Assembly: GCA_947044365.1 (NCBI GenBank)
Contig: OX345637.1
Coordinates: forward strand, 11,294,576 to 11,358,575
Direction of reading: 5' to 3'
DNA: 64,000 nt
Source of the DNA: Petrosia ficiformis
Lineage: Eukaryota > Porifera > Demospongiae > Haplosclerida > Petrosiidae
The notes beneath the pieces are model-generated. The model did no database searches, was not told the DNA's origin, and saw only the letters and a program-made list of their open reading frames with translations. Below are positions 10,701 to 23,900 of this stretch, one piece after another; position 1 is the stretch's first letter, and every line of letters begins with the position of its first letter. Position numbers and translations under genes: made by a program.

Positions 10701-13015
10701 GTTTTATTAACAGTAATAACAGTTGACACAGTGATCAATAAAATTCTTTTCACATATATACTGTATATCCTAAATTATCTAAATTTCTTAAAAGATATTC
10801 ACTATTATTTTACTGTATAAGCATGTCACTGACAGTTGCTACTATATAGTATTGATATATGAAGATATCAATAGTTGTTCATCCATCAGTTGTCAATCAT
10901 ATAATCATTCATCATTTCATCAATTCATCTAGATCTCCACATACATGTATCACTAACACACAAATCCATTCATTTATTCATCTATCTATCTATCCATTAA
11001 TTTTCATTTTACCTGAACAGATTGCAATGGATCTTTGTTATGTTCACAGTTGAATAGTCTAACAGTAAAACATATCCATATAATACATTCAGTATATTAT
11101 AAGGTAGACAAGAAGACACACGACCATTCTATAAAGGACTGTAATAATGAAATACTGTACATGATTTTTTTGTTAGGAAGGAAATAATTGATAATGAGAA
11201 ACACGCTTCTCTTCGGAGCGGCTGGGGGTGTGCTCCTAGGAAATTTTTAAAATCCAGGCCTCTGAGGTTGCTTCTGGTGGCTTATGGGGCCCCAGAATTT
11301 TTCTCTACAAAATGGGAATAGCAATTATTTAAAGGTAAGTGTTGGATCATAAGTATTGAGATCCAAATGTCACTTTTTTTTTGCACACATAGTACTATAT
11401 GTCACTATAAATAAAATCATTTTGAAGTGAAATTTAAGTGACGCACATACCATGTATATACCAATACAATCATATTTTTATTCACGAGATGCTTCAAATT
11501 TGCACAGTGGTATAATGACCTTGAAATTTATTAAAACAAAATGTATACATGTTACCCAATTTGATTCAAGAAAATACATAATTGTGTGGATGATCAAGCA
11601 TATTTTCTACAGTATTATACATACACATTACTAATTTACTATACACGATAAATATACTTTTATGAATGATGATAATGGTGATATTGACTGGGTAAAGTCT
11701 TGTCCATTTTGACTGTCAAGTGGTTGAATCCTTGGTATCCTCTGTATAACGAATGAGTTAAGATAAAATACATGTTAGGTGTGTGTAGTGATGTTTTAAT
11801 TAAAAAAAACATTTAGTAAGGTATACATTATGAGTTTTTGTTAGTGTATGTCACTATAGCTATTAATTTGATGTAGTACATTTCGCACAATTTGAGAACA
11901 GCCATAATTCACAAGTGGTGTCCTAATTTGAAAGCATGTGTTACAAAGCTGGATGATTTTTTAATACTCATCTCTGAACCCTAGGATCTAGTTCATCATG
12001 TGTTTAAGTAAATCAACAAGAAGCTTTAGTTGTAAGCCACATGTAGGTATAAAATACATATAGAGGTAGATATTATCTTCTCAAGCTCTCTGTAGTTATG
12101 ATATGAACTGTGGAACTTGCCAAAATGTTATCCACCTCTATAAATAAGAGCTATCATTAAACTTCTTATCTAATATTGTAGATTTTAAAATGAATATTTA
12201 AACTATAGCATTTTATGAAAATTATTTTGTGAAATGTGCTTTTCTGCTAAATATTTAAATAATTAATGGTGTTATGGTCTCTTATTAGTTGAACAAATAT
12301 GTGCACCTTGGCAGCTGGCTTGTATCAAAACATTACACCAGGTACTTGTCACAGACAAATAGACACACACAAAATAATATCCACCTCTATAAATAAGGAA
12401 AATTACAAGTCTACTGTGTTAATTAAAACTAAAATGGAAATTGGCACACTTTTACTCAATTGAAATGAATGTAAGCATAAACATTCAAGACACTGCATGA
12501 GTATACTACAAATACAAATTTGTCTTTATCGTCATATGTAAACAACACAAAGACAAGAAAGAGATTAGTTTTCTCTGGATTCTTTTAATGATGAAATTTT
12601 ACCAACAATATCTTGTTCCATTCTTTGCTTCTCAATTCTTACCTGCCACCATGGTGTGTTATCTTCCACCATTTCAGCTAGAGCTCCAGATTGTAGCATC
12701 ATATGAAACTCTCTTCTCTCCTCTTTAGTCAATCTCTTCCATATCTGCTCTGGATCTGCATCTGCAAAAGATGGGAATGCGTCTTAGTACGACAGACTCA
12801 GAATCAGAACATACCCAGGTCAATTCCTTTTAGTTGGTTTTCTAAACTTCCTTTGTCTTCTTTATTCTCCTCCTCCTCCTCTTCATTTTCCTGCTCTATG
12901 TTCTCCTTCTCTTCGTTCACCTCATTCACATTCCTCCTCCTCCTTCTCTGCCATCTGCTGCTGTTGTGTTTAGAATCAGTTTTTTCAATATATTCATCAT
13001 TCTTCTTTGTTATGA
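7723..13015 (-). pseudogene. RING-H2 E3 ubiquitin ligase, DZIP3/TTC3-like, 5'-truncated copy 1
   Basis: Exons I can join: 12815 to about 13011 (Arg- then Glu-rich), 12643-12761 (ends TPWWQ), perhaps about 11655-11741, 11013-11058, 10251 to about 10135, 9691-9922, 9550-9631, 9058-9339, 8400-8558, 7723-7812. The last two exons encode a complete C-terminal RING-H2 (CIIC, ECGHRFHKDC, WLNEQSTCPTCR) ending LPEDFPHLQ-stop. Upstream are a Gly/Met-rich stretch, an FDYLFASLSPQYPTYSR segment resembling the domain before the RING in DZIP3/TTC3, and Pro/Gln/Ser-rich sequence. The EERREFHMMLQSGALAE...PWW exon recalls ZNHIT2 C-termini, so the gene identity is uncertain. The 5' end is cut where receptor spacer begins (about 13017). 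About 60 bp including the donor after LLSTG is deleted relative to copies 2-4; a cryptic T|GTATAC donor could keep frame. Confidence 0.6.
7840..8330. repeat. Intronic VNTR of GGAT and ACATGT units
   Basis: The last intron of E3 copy 1 is filled by units of about 80 bp (GATGGATGAACTAATGGGTG followed by ACATGTACATGTATATGAATTGG), then a pure GGAT run at about 8195-8270. The same intron in the other E3 copies has one to three units, so unit number differs between duplicates. Confidence 0.75.
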
Positions 13016-13016
13016 T

Positions 13017-13135
13017 AAGATAAAATCAAGACTAAGTGATATTTCACATGTATACATACATTGTATTAGTAATAGTAGGAATCATCACAGACTGGGATTT
13101 TCTTGAATAATCTAACTTATACTCCTCCCTTTAGT
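13017..13135 (-). pseudogene. Receptor exon-1 and promoter remnant
   Basis: From 13017 the sequence returns to receptor intron 1 (ATCAAGACTAAGTGATATTTCAC). A decayed exon 1 follows at about 13056-13090: the start ATG is recognisable, but most of the Leu-rich signal peptide codons are lost. Then comes the proximal promoter motif at 13118-13135. All other exons of this copy are absent; E3 sequence takes their place. It marks the junction between the two duplicated gene types. Confidence 0.65.
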
Positions 13136-14016
13136 TATTAATACATTACTATTATGTCAGTCACATGTCATTTAGTTATTATATAAACACTCACATACTG
13201 GTACATATATAATAATTACTGTTAGTTTATGATTCTTGAGTCAACTGTTTATCACTAGTTTAATATGTGTGAGTGTCTTCTTTATTGAGTCACACTGATC
13301 TTTTAAAGTCTTTATAAGTGATTCTGTAGAAACATTACATTAACTATTTCATAACTACATGATAGTATAAATGTAATATGTAGCTACCATAGAGTTAATA
13401 ATTACGACAATGAGACTAGAGTCGTCAATAATAGTCAAATACATATACATACCAAGTTTTATGTACATTTCTAGCTAGTTGACTTAGTTCACTAACACTT
13501 CTCTTTAGACACCATGATAAGAGGAAACTGAAATTTCATATGTACACAAAACAGTATCTTCTTTGACACACCTTCTGAATCAAAATATAGCTAATATGGA
13601 TATAACATGTACACAAACATAATCTCACTGTATCTAAGTTGACATCTGTTAACTGATTTCCTACTATTGCAATCTTCATTAGATGTTCAACTTCAAGTCA
13701 GATAATAAATTACACATCAGCACCTCTTATCCACTTTCCCTCCCCAAAGTTCAAATCCCACAATGTTCTAATTATATTATAATGCAGTAATGAACAAGGA
13801 ACAACACCAATACATTTTGGTGAATTTTGAAACAAACAGCACAGCATGCCATACAAGTAAAAAGTCTTTAAAATATATATATATTATACTATATGTAACA
13901 AAAAAACACAGACATCACTATAATAATAAAAAGCAATTAAATAAAGCAGTTTAAATTCATTGTGTTTCACAATTATATTTATTCATATATTTATTGATGT
14001 TGACTGCATGTGATGA
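13136..14016. other. Spacer upstream of the exon-1 remnant
   Basis: Receptor-type intergenic sequence. It contains the TTCAGTCACATGTCATT-type block, a degenerate donor-like site near 13450, and the 3' flank of IgR3. No open exon is seen. Confidence 0.5.
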
Positions 14017-16157
14017 TTAAGAATTCACATTTTCATAATGAGACTCTTGTCTAGTTTGTATATGTAACTGATCTGATGTACTGTTCTGTACTGTTTCATA
14101 ACTTGGATTCATTGTTATACGAGTTTTTTGTTTCTTTGACTGAACTGAATCATAACAAGGATTAATATCAACATTCACATCAGAATGTATGTCCTCCTAC
14201 AAAAGAGAGTAGTAAACACTTTCAACATAAAACAAATAATATGTTGTATATGATAACATTTTTAGTTAGATTATTCTTTACACTCGGTACACACACACTT
14301 GTACATTTATTTTCTAAATCCTAACCTCATTCTTTATACACTTGGAAAGAACTTCTATTTTTCTTACTATTAAAACTAGTATAATACCACCAATCACAAT
14401 AATAATAAATGATATCAGACCTAAATTCAACATTATAATCATAATAGACACATTTATTATCTCTCATTAGACTCACCTACTGTGATACCTATAATCAAAT
14501 CTTGTGATGACTCACATACAGCTTGCCTTACTGCAGTAAAAGAAAATAAATGATAAATTTAATATTCATGTATGCATAGTTATACTACCATTAGTTAGAG
14601 ATTCAGATGCTGTTGGCACTTTTGTTGTGTCTATCTGTGATGGTGACAGTATAAGTGACGCTGATATTGTTGAAGGTGAAGGTGACAATATTGGAAGGAA
14701 ACAGTCCATCAATACTATATTGTATTAACTGATACGCTGGCTGTTCAATATCATAAATTGATATGTTATAGTCACACACATAGATTCCATCTATACACTT
14801 TGTAACATTCTGGCTACCGAAAGGTCTTTTGATATTGAGTTGACCATTATATTCAGTTCTTGTACACAGGTATTCAATGAAACATCCTAATGACTGACTT
14901 CCTTCAACAAATATACATGTGAAACAAACTCGTCCTATTGTAGAGTCCTGTACAGCTACATCTCCTCTTAATGTACCTGCTTTAATTTAGTTATCAATTA
15001 CATCATCCAGTGGAATAATAACTTTACTCACTTAAAATTTTTGGTTCATTACAAACAACTTCTAGTCCAGAACTATAATGATACTCCACTTCTTTTTATC
15101 ATTCAGAAACCCAACACTAATCTCTCCTGTTATTACTGGTGAATATTGTGTTATAATACCTGTTCTGTTATACACACAAGATCCTGATTCATCACTCAGT
15201 TCAGTAATACATACATATATTCCACTAGGTTGTGGATTCATGAGAATAGTATCCTATAATAGTATATTAATAGAGTATCAGAGCTATTAGTATCAGTGTT
15301 TATAATCCAATTACCATTTTCAATTCTAATTCCAATATCATAGTCTGTTATATGTACTATAAACAAAAGAATAGTAAAAAAATTACTAATCAGGACTCAG
15401 AAATTAAAATACCTGTTTCAACATTTACAATACTTTCAATTTTTTCTCCCTCCAGTTCTTCACTTATAACAGCTGTTATACTGATAGTATAGGTACCAAA
15501 CTCACTAACATTATATGTGTATTGAGTATCAAGTGTTCCAGTTAGTGATACTTGTTTAACAAGTTCTTCTTCATTTGTGATATTAATATTATATTTTGAT
15601 ATTGTAGAGTATATGGTGTGTTCCAGTTACACTGAATAGTGTATAGTAAACTGATAACACAAGTCAAATATACAGGATCAGGTTTACCTATAATGAACAT
15701 TTATCAGTCATAATTATGAATTATATAATATTATATTGATTATGTCACATGGCATACCTTGCATAAACAATGTAGCACTACTTGTATTAAGATACACCAT
15801 CATATCAACCAGTCCTGATGCAATACATATCACTATAGTATTATTCAGTTCAGGATTTCCTGGTATAGTGAGACTTGAATTCTTTGTGGCAGCACCATAT
15901 GTGATTATCCCAAGATCAGTGATAGAAGAATCAGTTGAGGTAGTTCCATTCACATTCCATTGAATTGATACTCCATTAGTATCCACTGAACACTTGTACA
16001 CTGCTGTCTGGTGTATAGTAATAGCTTGAGATGGAATAAATGAGAACTGAACACCTGTATATATATAATATAAGATGAAATCAAGACTAAGTGATATTTC
16101 ACATGTATACTTACCTTGTGTTATAGGTATTAGTAATAGTAGAATACAGATACACAT
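14017..16157 (-). pseudogene. IgR3: receptor pseudogene
   Basis: Recognisable exons: 16115-16157, 15758-16054, 15413-15687, a damaged exon 4, exon 5 near 15027-15256, exon 6 about 14590-14980, exon 7 about 14477-14530, TM exon about 14330-14420, tail 14017-14196. Exons 1 and 2 are intact; the signal peptide starts MCICILLLL. Exon 3 has lost 10 bp (GAATTCAGGT on the plus strand) and is out of frame. The region of the exon 4 splice donor is deleted, exon 5 has lost about 13 bp, and exon 6 carries a partial duplication that breaks its frame. The tail exon is still open with its tyrosine motifs. At best the gene could make a truncated, secreted Ig protein. Confidence 0.75.
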
Positions 16158-17103
16158 CACAGACTGGTAGTTCAGATTTCCTAAAATAATTACTCCTCCC
16201 TTTAGTTATTAAGTTACTATTCCCAAAAGAATATACTATAACTATACATGTTGGCATATACTACAACATTCATTGTTTAATTCAGTCACATGTCATTAGT
16301 TATTGTTTTTGCTTATATAAACACACACTTGTTCTCATGATATTATGTGTTAGTATTATATTATGTGTCTTCTTTATCGAGTCACACTGATCTTTTAAAA
16401 CATCATCGTGTAAAAATATTACATAAACTATTTCATAATTACATGATAATCTAATTAAAATAATTATACTTGTAACATATACATGTGAGACGCAAGTGCA
16501 AAGCTTTAATAAATTTATGAGAATGCAATTTGATTCTTGAATAATAGTCAAATGTATATTATACTTACCATGTTCTTGATATACATTCTGGATAGTGGAC
16601 TTAGTTCACAAACACTGAGGCCTCTCTCTACACACCATCACAAGAGAAACTAAAATTTCATACGTACAGAAAACAGTACTTCTTTGACACACCTTCTCAA
16701 TCATTTGATATAACACACAAACACACACAACCTCACTGTATCTAAGTTGACATCTGTTAACTGAGGTCCTACTACTGCAATCTTTATTACATGTTCAACT
16801 TCAAGTCGGATAATAAACTACCCACCAGCACCCCCTATCCACTTTCCAGTCCTAAAGTTCAAATCCTGTGAACTCCTAAACGTTAACTCTAATGTGACTA
16901 GTAATGTACCAAGCATATAATAAAATAATTTGCCTGAATTTTATAAGACAAACGACAGTCTTAAAATATAATATTTTATCTAACAAAAAACACAGACATC
17001 ACTATAGCACTAAAAACCAATTATAATTAACAAATCATGAAGTTCCAATTCATTGTGTATCACAATTATATTTATCCAATCATTGATGTGTTGAGTGTGA
17101 TGA
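16158..17103. other. IgR3/IgR4 intergenic spacer
   Basis: Receptor spacer. The donor-like site AACATG|GTAAGTATA is intact at about 16560-16575. The 3' flank of IgR4 has an AT-rich poly(A) signal region near 17070. No gene seen. Confidence 0.5.
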
Positions 17104-19073
17104 TTAAGGGTTCACATTTTCGTAATGAGACTCTTGTCTAGTTTGTATATGTAACTGATCTGATGTACTGTTCTGTACTGTTTCATAACTTGGATTCATT
17201 GTCATACGTGTTTTTTGATTGTATGACTGAACAGAATCATAACAAGGATTAATATCAACATTCACATCAGAATGTATGTCCTCCTACCAAAGAGAGTAGT
17301 AAACATTTCAACATAAAACAAGAAGGCACATTATTATTCCTTACACATGCACTATATACATCATTAAAACTTATAATATGTTGTATATGATAGCATTTTT
17401 ACTTACACTCAGTACACACTGCAAAAATAAAATTGATAAAATAATAAATTTATCAGTTAGTACAGTTGCAAGGAATAATGGAAATTGTAAATTACTTGGT
17501 CGTGTAGGTTGTCATGACTATATCAATATCCTTATGCTGTCTAATAGATATACAAATTAGCTGGTTGCTGATAACACCATCATGTTCATATCATAAAATG
17601 ATATGTTATAATCACACACATAAATTCCATTTATACACTTTGTAACATTCTGGCTACCCAAAGGCCTATTGATATTGAGTTGACCATTATATTCAGTTCT
17701 TGTACACAGGTATTCAATGAAACATCCTAATGACTGACTTCCTTCAACAAATGTACTTGTGGAACAAACTCGTCCTGTTGTGGGATCTTGTACATCCATA
17801 TATCCTCTTTGTACATCAAATGTACTTGTGTATATAATCATCAAATAATTTATATTAATAAGTATATTATTATACTCACTTTTATTTGTTGGCTTCATAG
17901 AAACAATTTCCAATCCAGAATTATATATTAAATGATAATGACACTCCACTTCTTATTATCATTCAGAAACCCAACATTAATCTTTCCTGTTATTACTGAT
18001 GAATATTGTGTTATAATACCTGTTCTGTTATACACACAAGATCCTGATTCATCACTCAGTTTAGTAATACATACATATATTCCACTAGGTTGTGGATTCA
18101 TGAGAATAGTATCCTATATTAGTATATTAATACAGTATCAGAGCTATTAGTATCAGTGACTCACTCTTATAATTGCGTTTATAATCAGATTACCATTTTC
18201 AAGTCTAATTCCAATATCATAGTCTGTTATATGTACTATAAACACAAGAATAGTAATCAAATTATTAATCAGGACTCATATCATAAAATAATAATATTTT
18301 CATTTTTTTCTCCCTCCAGATCTTCACTTATAACAGCTGTTATACTGATAGTATAGGTACCAAACTCACTAACATTATATGTGTATTGAGTATCAAGTGT
18401 TCCAGTTAGTGATACTTGTTTAACAAGTTCTTCTTCATTAGTGATATTAATATTATATTTTGATATTGTGAATTCAGGTAGAGTATATGGAGTGTTCCAG
18501 TTACACTGAATAGTGTATAGTAAACTGATAACACAAGTCAACTCAACAGGATCAGGTTTGCCTATAGTGAATAATGAACAATACCACAGTTATGAACTCG
18601 ATTATGCAAACACTGACACCATAATTATTTTGAAGGTTATATCATCCAATGTACAATAGCACAATAATTATACCTTGTATAAACAATGTAGCTTCACTTG
18701 AATTGATATATTGCATTCCATCAACATGTCCTGATGCAATACATATCACTATAGTATTATTCAGTTCAGGATTTGCTGGTATAGTGAGACTTGAATTCTG
18801 TGTACCAACATTATATGTGATTATCCCAAGATCAGTAATAGAATTATGAGTTGAGAGTGATTCATTCACAACCCATTGAATTGATACTCCATTATTATCT
18901 ACTGAACATTTGTACACTGCTGTCTGTTGTATAGTAATAGCTTGAGATGGTATAAATGAGAACTGAACACCTGTATATATATAATATAAGATGAAATCAA
19001 GACTAAGTGATATTTCACATGTATACTTACCTTGTGTTATAGGTATTAGTAATAGTAGAATACAGATACTCAT
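17104..19073 (-). pseudogene. IgR4: receptor pseudogene lacking the transmembrane exon
   Basis: Exons 1 (19031-19073) and 2 (18674-18970) are intact. Exon 3 begins at 18561 but its 3' end and donor are deleted near 18295. Exon 5 has a 1-bp deletion (TATATTAAATG against TATATTAAAATG). Exon 6 has a 1-bp deletion in the TTCATATCAT stretch. The 3' part of exon 6, exon 7, the transmembrane exon and most of intron 8 are gone, with a junction at about 17557 inside a MITE. The last exon (17104-17283) still encodes the NPxY/ITIM-like tail but cannot be joined to a membrane segment. The Ig loop is GVSIQWVVNESLSTHNS. Confidence 0.78.
17420..17557. mobile_element. Truncated intron-8 MITE in IgR4
   Basis: It starts TGCAAAAATAAAATTG directly after GTACACAC, as in IgR1, and is cut at about 17557. 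There it joins exon 6 sequence (GCTGGTTGCTGATAACACC). One end of the IgR4 deletion therefore lies inside the MITE. Confidence 0.7.
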
Positions 19074-20017
19074 CACAGACTGGTAATATGTCAGATTTCT
19101 TGAATATTATACTCCTCCCTTTAGTTATGAATTCAGTTACTATTCCCAAAAGAATTTATACATACTACAATATTCATTATTTAATTCAGTCACATGTCAT
19201 TATCTATTTTTGCTTACATAAACACTCACATGCTGGTACATATACACAGTTTAATTCCTGAATCAACTGTTTATCACTATGTGTGAGTATATTATGTGTC
19301 TTCTTTTTTGAGTAGCTAACACTGATGTTTTTAAGTCCTTGTAAGTGATTCTGTAAAAAATATTACATAAACTATTTTATGATTACATGATAGTGTAAAT
19401 ATAATATGCATGTAATAATACATGTGAGACACTTGCACAAAGTTATAACATGATAATGAAATTTGACTCTTGAATAATAGCAAATATTCTTGATATACAT
19501 TTCTGGATAGTGGACTTAGTTCACTAACGTCTCTCTCTACACACCATCACAAGAGAAACTGAACATTCATATGTACAAAAAACAGCATCTTCGTGGACAC
19601 ACCTTTGAATCAATGAATATAACACTCACACACACACACACACACACACACAATCTCATTGCATTAAAGTTGAAATCTCTTAATTGAGGTCGCACTATTA
19701 CAATCTTAATGAAATGTTCAACTATAAGTCAGATAATAAACTACACACCAGAATCCCTTAATCCCTTTTCTTCCACGAAGTTCCGAATCCTAATTAATGT
19801 AATAATGTATTAAGCCAGGAAAGCGTATAATAATTTTTAAATGAATTTTGAGACAAACGACATACCATACATAATAATGTCTTAAAAATAATTATAATCT
19901 AACAAAAAACATAGACATCACTACAGCACTAAAAACTAATTATAATTGACAAATATCAATTCGTTGTATGTGTATCACAATTATATTTATTCCATCATTA
20001 TGTGTTGAGTGTGATGA
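19074..20017. other. IgR4/IgR5 intergenic spacer
   Basis: Receptor spacer with an (AC)n tract at about 19625-19652. The donor-like site is lost here through a deletion (TAGCAAATATTCTTGATATAC at about 19479). No exon visible. Confidence 0.5.
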
Positions 20018-22139
20018 TTAAGGATTCACATTTTCGTAATGAGACTTTTGTTTAGTTTGTATATGTAACTGATCTGATGTACTGTTCTGTACTGTTTCAT
20101 AACTTGGATTTATTGTTATATTGTTTGACCGAACTGAATCATAACAAGGATTAATATCCACATTCACATCAGAATGTATGTCATCCTACAAAAGAGAGTA
20201 GTAAACACTTTCAACATAAAACAAGAAGACACATCTTTATTTCTTACACATGTAATTATACACCATAAAAACTTATAATATGTCATATATGATAGTATTT
20301 TTAGTTAGATTATTCTCTCTTACACTCAGTACACACACACAGGCACATTCATTTTCTAAATCCTAACCTGATTCTTTATACACTTGGAAAGAACTTCTAT
20401 TTTCCTTACTATTAAAACTAGTATAATACCACCAATCACAATAATAATAAATGATATCAGACCTAAATTCAACATTATAATTATAATAGACACATTTATT
20501 ATCTCTCAGTAGACTCACCTACTGTGATACCTATAATCATATCTACAGTTTGCCTTACTGCAGTAAAAGATAATAAATAATAAAATTAATATTCATGTTT
20601 GCATAGTTATACTACCATTAGTTAGAGATTTAGATGCTGTTGGCACTGGATTTGTTGTATCTATCTGTGATGGTGACGATATTAGTGACGCTGATATTGT
20701 TGAAGGAAACAGCCCATCAATACTATATTGTATTAACTGATAAGCTGGCTGTTCAATATCATAAATTGATATGTTATAGTCACACACATAAATTCCATCT
20801 ATACACTTTGTAACATTCTGGCTATCCAAAGGCCTATTGATATTGAGTTGACCATTATATTCAGTCCTTGTACACAGATATTCAATGAAACATCCTAATG
20901 ACTGACTTCCTTCAACAAATATACATGTGAAACAAACTCGTCCTGTTGTGGAGTCCTGTACAGCTACATCTCCTCTTAATGCACCTGCTTTAATTTAGTT
21001 ATCAACTACTGACATCATCCAGTGGAATAATAATTTTACTCACTTAATTTTTTTGGTTCACTACAAACAACTTCTAATCCAGACTCGTATATCAAAACTA
21101 TAATGACACTCCACTTTGTATTATCATTCAGAAACCCAACATTAATCTCTCCTGTTATTACTGGTGAATATTGTGTTATAATACCTGTTCTGTTATACAC
21201 ACAAGATCCTGATTCATCACTCAGTTCAGTAATACATACATATATTCCACTAGGTTGTGGATTCATGAGAATAGTATCCTATAATAGTATATTAATAGAG
21301 TATCAGAGCTATTAGTATCAGTGACTCACTCTTATAATTGTGTGTATAATCCAATTACCATTTTCAAGTCTAATTCCAATATCATAGTCTGTTATATGTA
21401 CTATAAAGAAAAGAAAAGGAAATAAAATTATTAATCAGGACTCATAACATAAAGTAATATAATTTACCTGTTTCAAAGTTTACAATACTTTCATTTCTTT
21501 CTCCCTCCAGATCTTCACTTATAACAGCTGTTATACTGATAGTATATATAGGTACCAAACTCACTAACATTATATGTGTATTGAGTATCAAGTGTTCCAG
21601 TTAGTGATACTTGTTTAACAAGTTCTTCTTGATTAGTGATATTAATATTATAGTTTGATATTGTGAATTCAGGTAGAGTATATGGAGTGTTCCAGTTACA
21701 CTGACTAGTGTATAGTAAACTGATAACACAAGTCAAATCTACAGGATCAGGTTTATCTATAATGAATAATACCAGTTACGATTTGGATTAAAATTATCTG
21801 GCAGGTTGTATCATCCAATGTACAATAGTATTTGCTAATTATACCTTGTATAAACAATGCAGCACTACTTGTATTAAAATACCCCATCATATCAACCAGT
21901 CCTGATGCAATACATATCACTATAGTATTATTCAGTTCAGGATTTCCTGGAATAATGAGACTTGAATTCTGTGTACCATGACTATATGTGATTATCCCAA
22001 GATCTGTGATAGAAGAATCAGTTGAGGAATTTCCATTCACAACCCATTGAATTGTTATTCCATTATTATCCACTGAACACTTGTACACTGCTGTCTGTTG
22101 TATAGTAATAGCTTGAGATGGTATAAATGAACTGAACAC

Positions 22140-22178
<39 letters not shown>

Positions 22179-22266
22179 ATGAGATGAAATCAAGACTAAG
22201 TGATATTTCACATGTATACTTACCTTGTGTTATAGGTATTAGTAATAGTAGAATACAGATATTCAT
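20018..22266 (-). pseudogene. IgR5: receptor pseudogene (two frameshifts)
   Basis: All nine exon positions are present. Exon 1 is 22224-22266 (start MNICILLLL). Exon 2 (21845-22139) has lost 2 bp near its 5' end (AATGAACTG against AATGAGAACTG), so the Ig frame is lost within a few codons. Exon 3 (21468-21756) has gained 4 bp (an extra TATA at about 21545) and ends early; its acceptor-side codon is GAT rather than GGT. Exons 4-8 look type B. The tail exon (20018-20185, 168 bp) lacks four codons between the first two tyrosine motifs, a variant shared with IgR7. Intron 1 carries an expanded TA run (22141-22175). Confidence 0.75.
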
Positions 22267-23195
22267 CACAGACTGGGTAGCTCAGATTTCTTGAATAATC
22301 TAAAATTATACTCCTCCCTTTAGTTATTAAGTTACTATTCTCAAAAGAATATACTATAACTATACATGTTGGCATATACTACAATATTCATTATTTAATT
22401 CAGTCACGTCATTAGTTATTGTTTTTGCTTATATAAACACACACTTGTACTCATGATATTATGTGTGAGTATATTATGTGTCTTCTTTATTGAGTCACAC
22501 TGATCTTTTAAAGAGACCTAGTAAGGAGTTTTTTTTAAAATATTACATAAACTACGTATTTCATAATTACATGATAATCTAAATGTAATATGCATGTATA
22601 ACATACATGTGAGACACAAGTGCAAAGCTTTAATAATTTTATGACAATGAAATTTGATTCTTGAATAATAGTCAAATGTATATTATACTTACCATGTTCT
22701 TGATGTACATTTCTGGATAGTGGACTTAGTTCACAAACATTGAGACAGCTCTTTATACACCATCACAAGAGAAACTAAACATTCATATGTACAGAAAACA
22801 GTACCTCTTTGACACACCTTCTCAATCATTTGATATAACACACACACACACACACACACAACCTCACTGTATCTAAGTTGACATCTGTTAACTGAGGTCC
22901 TACTATTGCAATCTTCATTAACATGTTCAACTTCAAGTCAGATAATAAACTACCCACTTTTCATTCCTAAAGTTCAAATCCTGTAAACTCCTAAACGTTA
23001 ACTCTAATGTAGCTAGTAATGTACCAACCGTATAATAAAATAATTTTTGCCTGAATTTTAAGCCAAAAAAAAATAGTCTTAAAAAATAATATTATATCTA
23101 ACAAAAAACACAGACATCACTATAGCACTAAAAACCAATTATAAATTAACAAATAATGAAGTTTCAATTCATTGTGTATCACAATTATATTTATT
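22267..23195. other. Spacer upstream of IgR5, interrupted on its right
   Basis: Receptor spacer with an intact donor-like site near 22690 and an (AC)n run at about 22838-22862. It ends at CACAATTATATTTATT (23180-23195), where the composite insertion begins. The homologous sequence resumes at about 25249. Confidence 0.55.
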
Positions 23196-23612
23196 ATGGC
23201 CCATAGGGCCATCCCTATAATTGCTTTCCACAGGGTTTAATGTATATATATACAGTGTATAATATATGTTTGTGTCACTTGCGCGACTATGCGTTGTATA
23301 CGTAGTTAAGGAAGTTGCGTCATTCCCGGGGGGCTCGGTCAATTAATAGGCGTGGCGCGTAAAAGAACGCGCGATCAAGCTCAGCAGAAAGAAAGCTGTT
23401 GAGCTTACGTAGAAACTGGAACTAATAGCTAGCTATTCTACCTGAAATATATTCCTAAAGTTCTACAAGGTCCTTTGAAAGGTCAGGAGAGTAGATAATC
23501 AAAATAACTAGAAGAATGTAGAAACATTGTGGGGGCGAGCCTTCACGAGTTTATACGCATGCGCATTGCTACATCCACATTTAGTTGCACGGGAAATCGA
23601 AGTGAAGAGATC

Positions 23613-23900
23613 ATGGCCAGTAGTAACTTGAAGAGGAAATTGGAATTTGACAATTTTGATGTATCTGAAATTGGAGAGGAAATACATTCTGGAGCTTTGG
23701 TTCACGGTAGAGTAATAGAGATGTCGCCAATAAAAAATAGCCGGAAAAATAAACATGCAGAAGATGAACTCAGATTCGCCAAATCAGCATGGCTTTGTGT
23801 ACGTAATTGTCTTGTTTGTTGGTGTCCGTCTCTGTCGAGCTGCAGTCTACGTTGTCTTTCTTCTGGTGTTTCTAAAGACATTCTTTCCTGCCGATTATGA
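23613..23900 (+). pseudogene. Truncated OB-fold/RPA-like transposon protein fragment
   Basis: The frame begins MASSNLKRKLEFDNFDVSE and continues with GALVHGRVIEMSPIKNSRK. The VHGxVxxxSPxK pattern recalls RPA-like OB-fold proteins carried by or near transposons in sponges and cnidarians; this is from memory and not tested. After about 60 residues the frame runs into sequence antisense to the Helitron-like ORF, so the natural C-terminus is missing. In-frame codons upstream of the ATG (from 23529) are less convincing. Confidence 0.35.

Noticed and set aside
12703..13023. Ser/Phe/Leu-rich plus-strand frame of 106 residues
   Set aside because: Antisense of the Glu-rich E3 exon (CTTCTCCTCC tracts); the minus strand has proper splice sites.
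15078..15290. Plus-strand frames of about 70 residues recurring opposite exon 5 (also 2106, 5267, 17932, 21103, 26110, 29326, 58032)
   Set aside because: They are the antisense shadow of receptor exon 5, repeated only because the exon is duplicated; the minus-strand gene model with matching splice phases explains the conservation.
15736..15963. Plus-strand frames opposite exon 2 (also 18649, 26826, 29520, 36774, 58925)
   Set aside because: Antisense shadow of the Ig exon.
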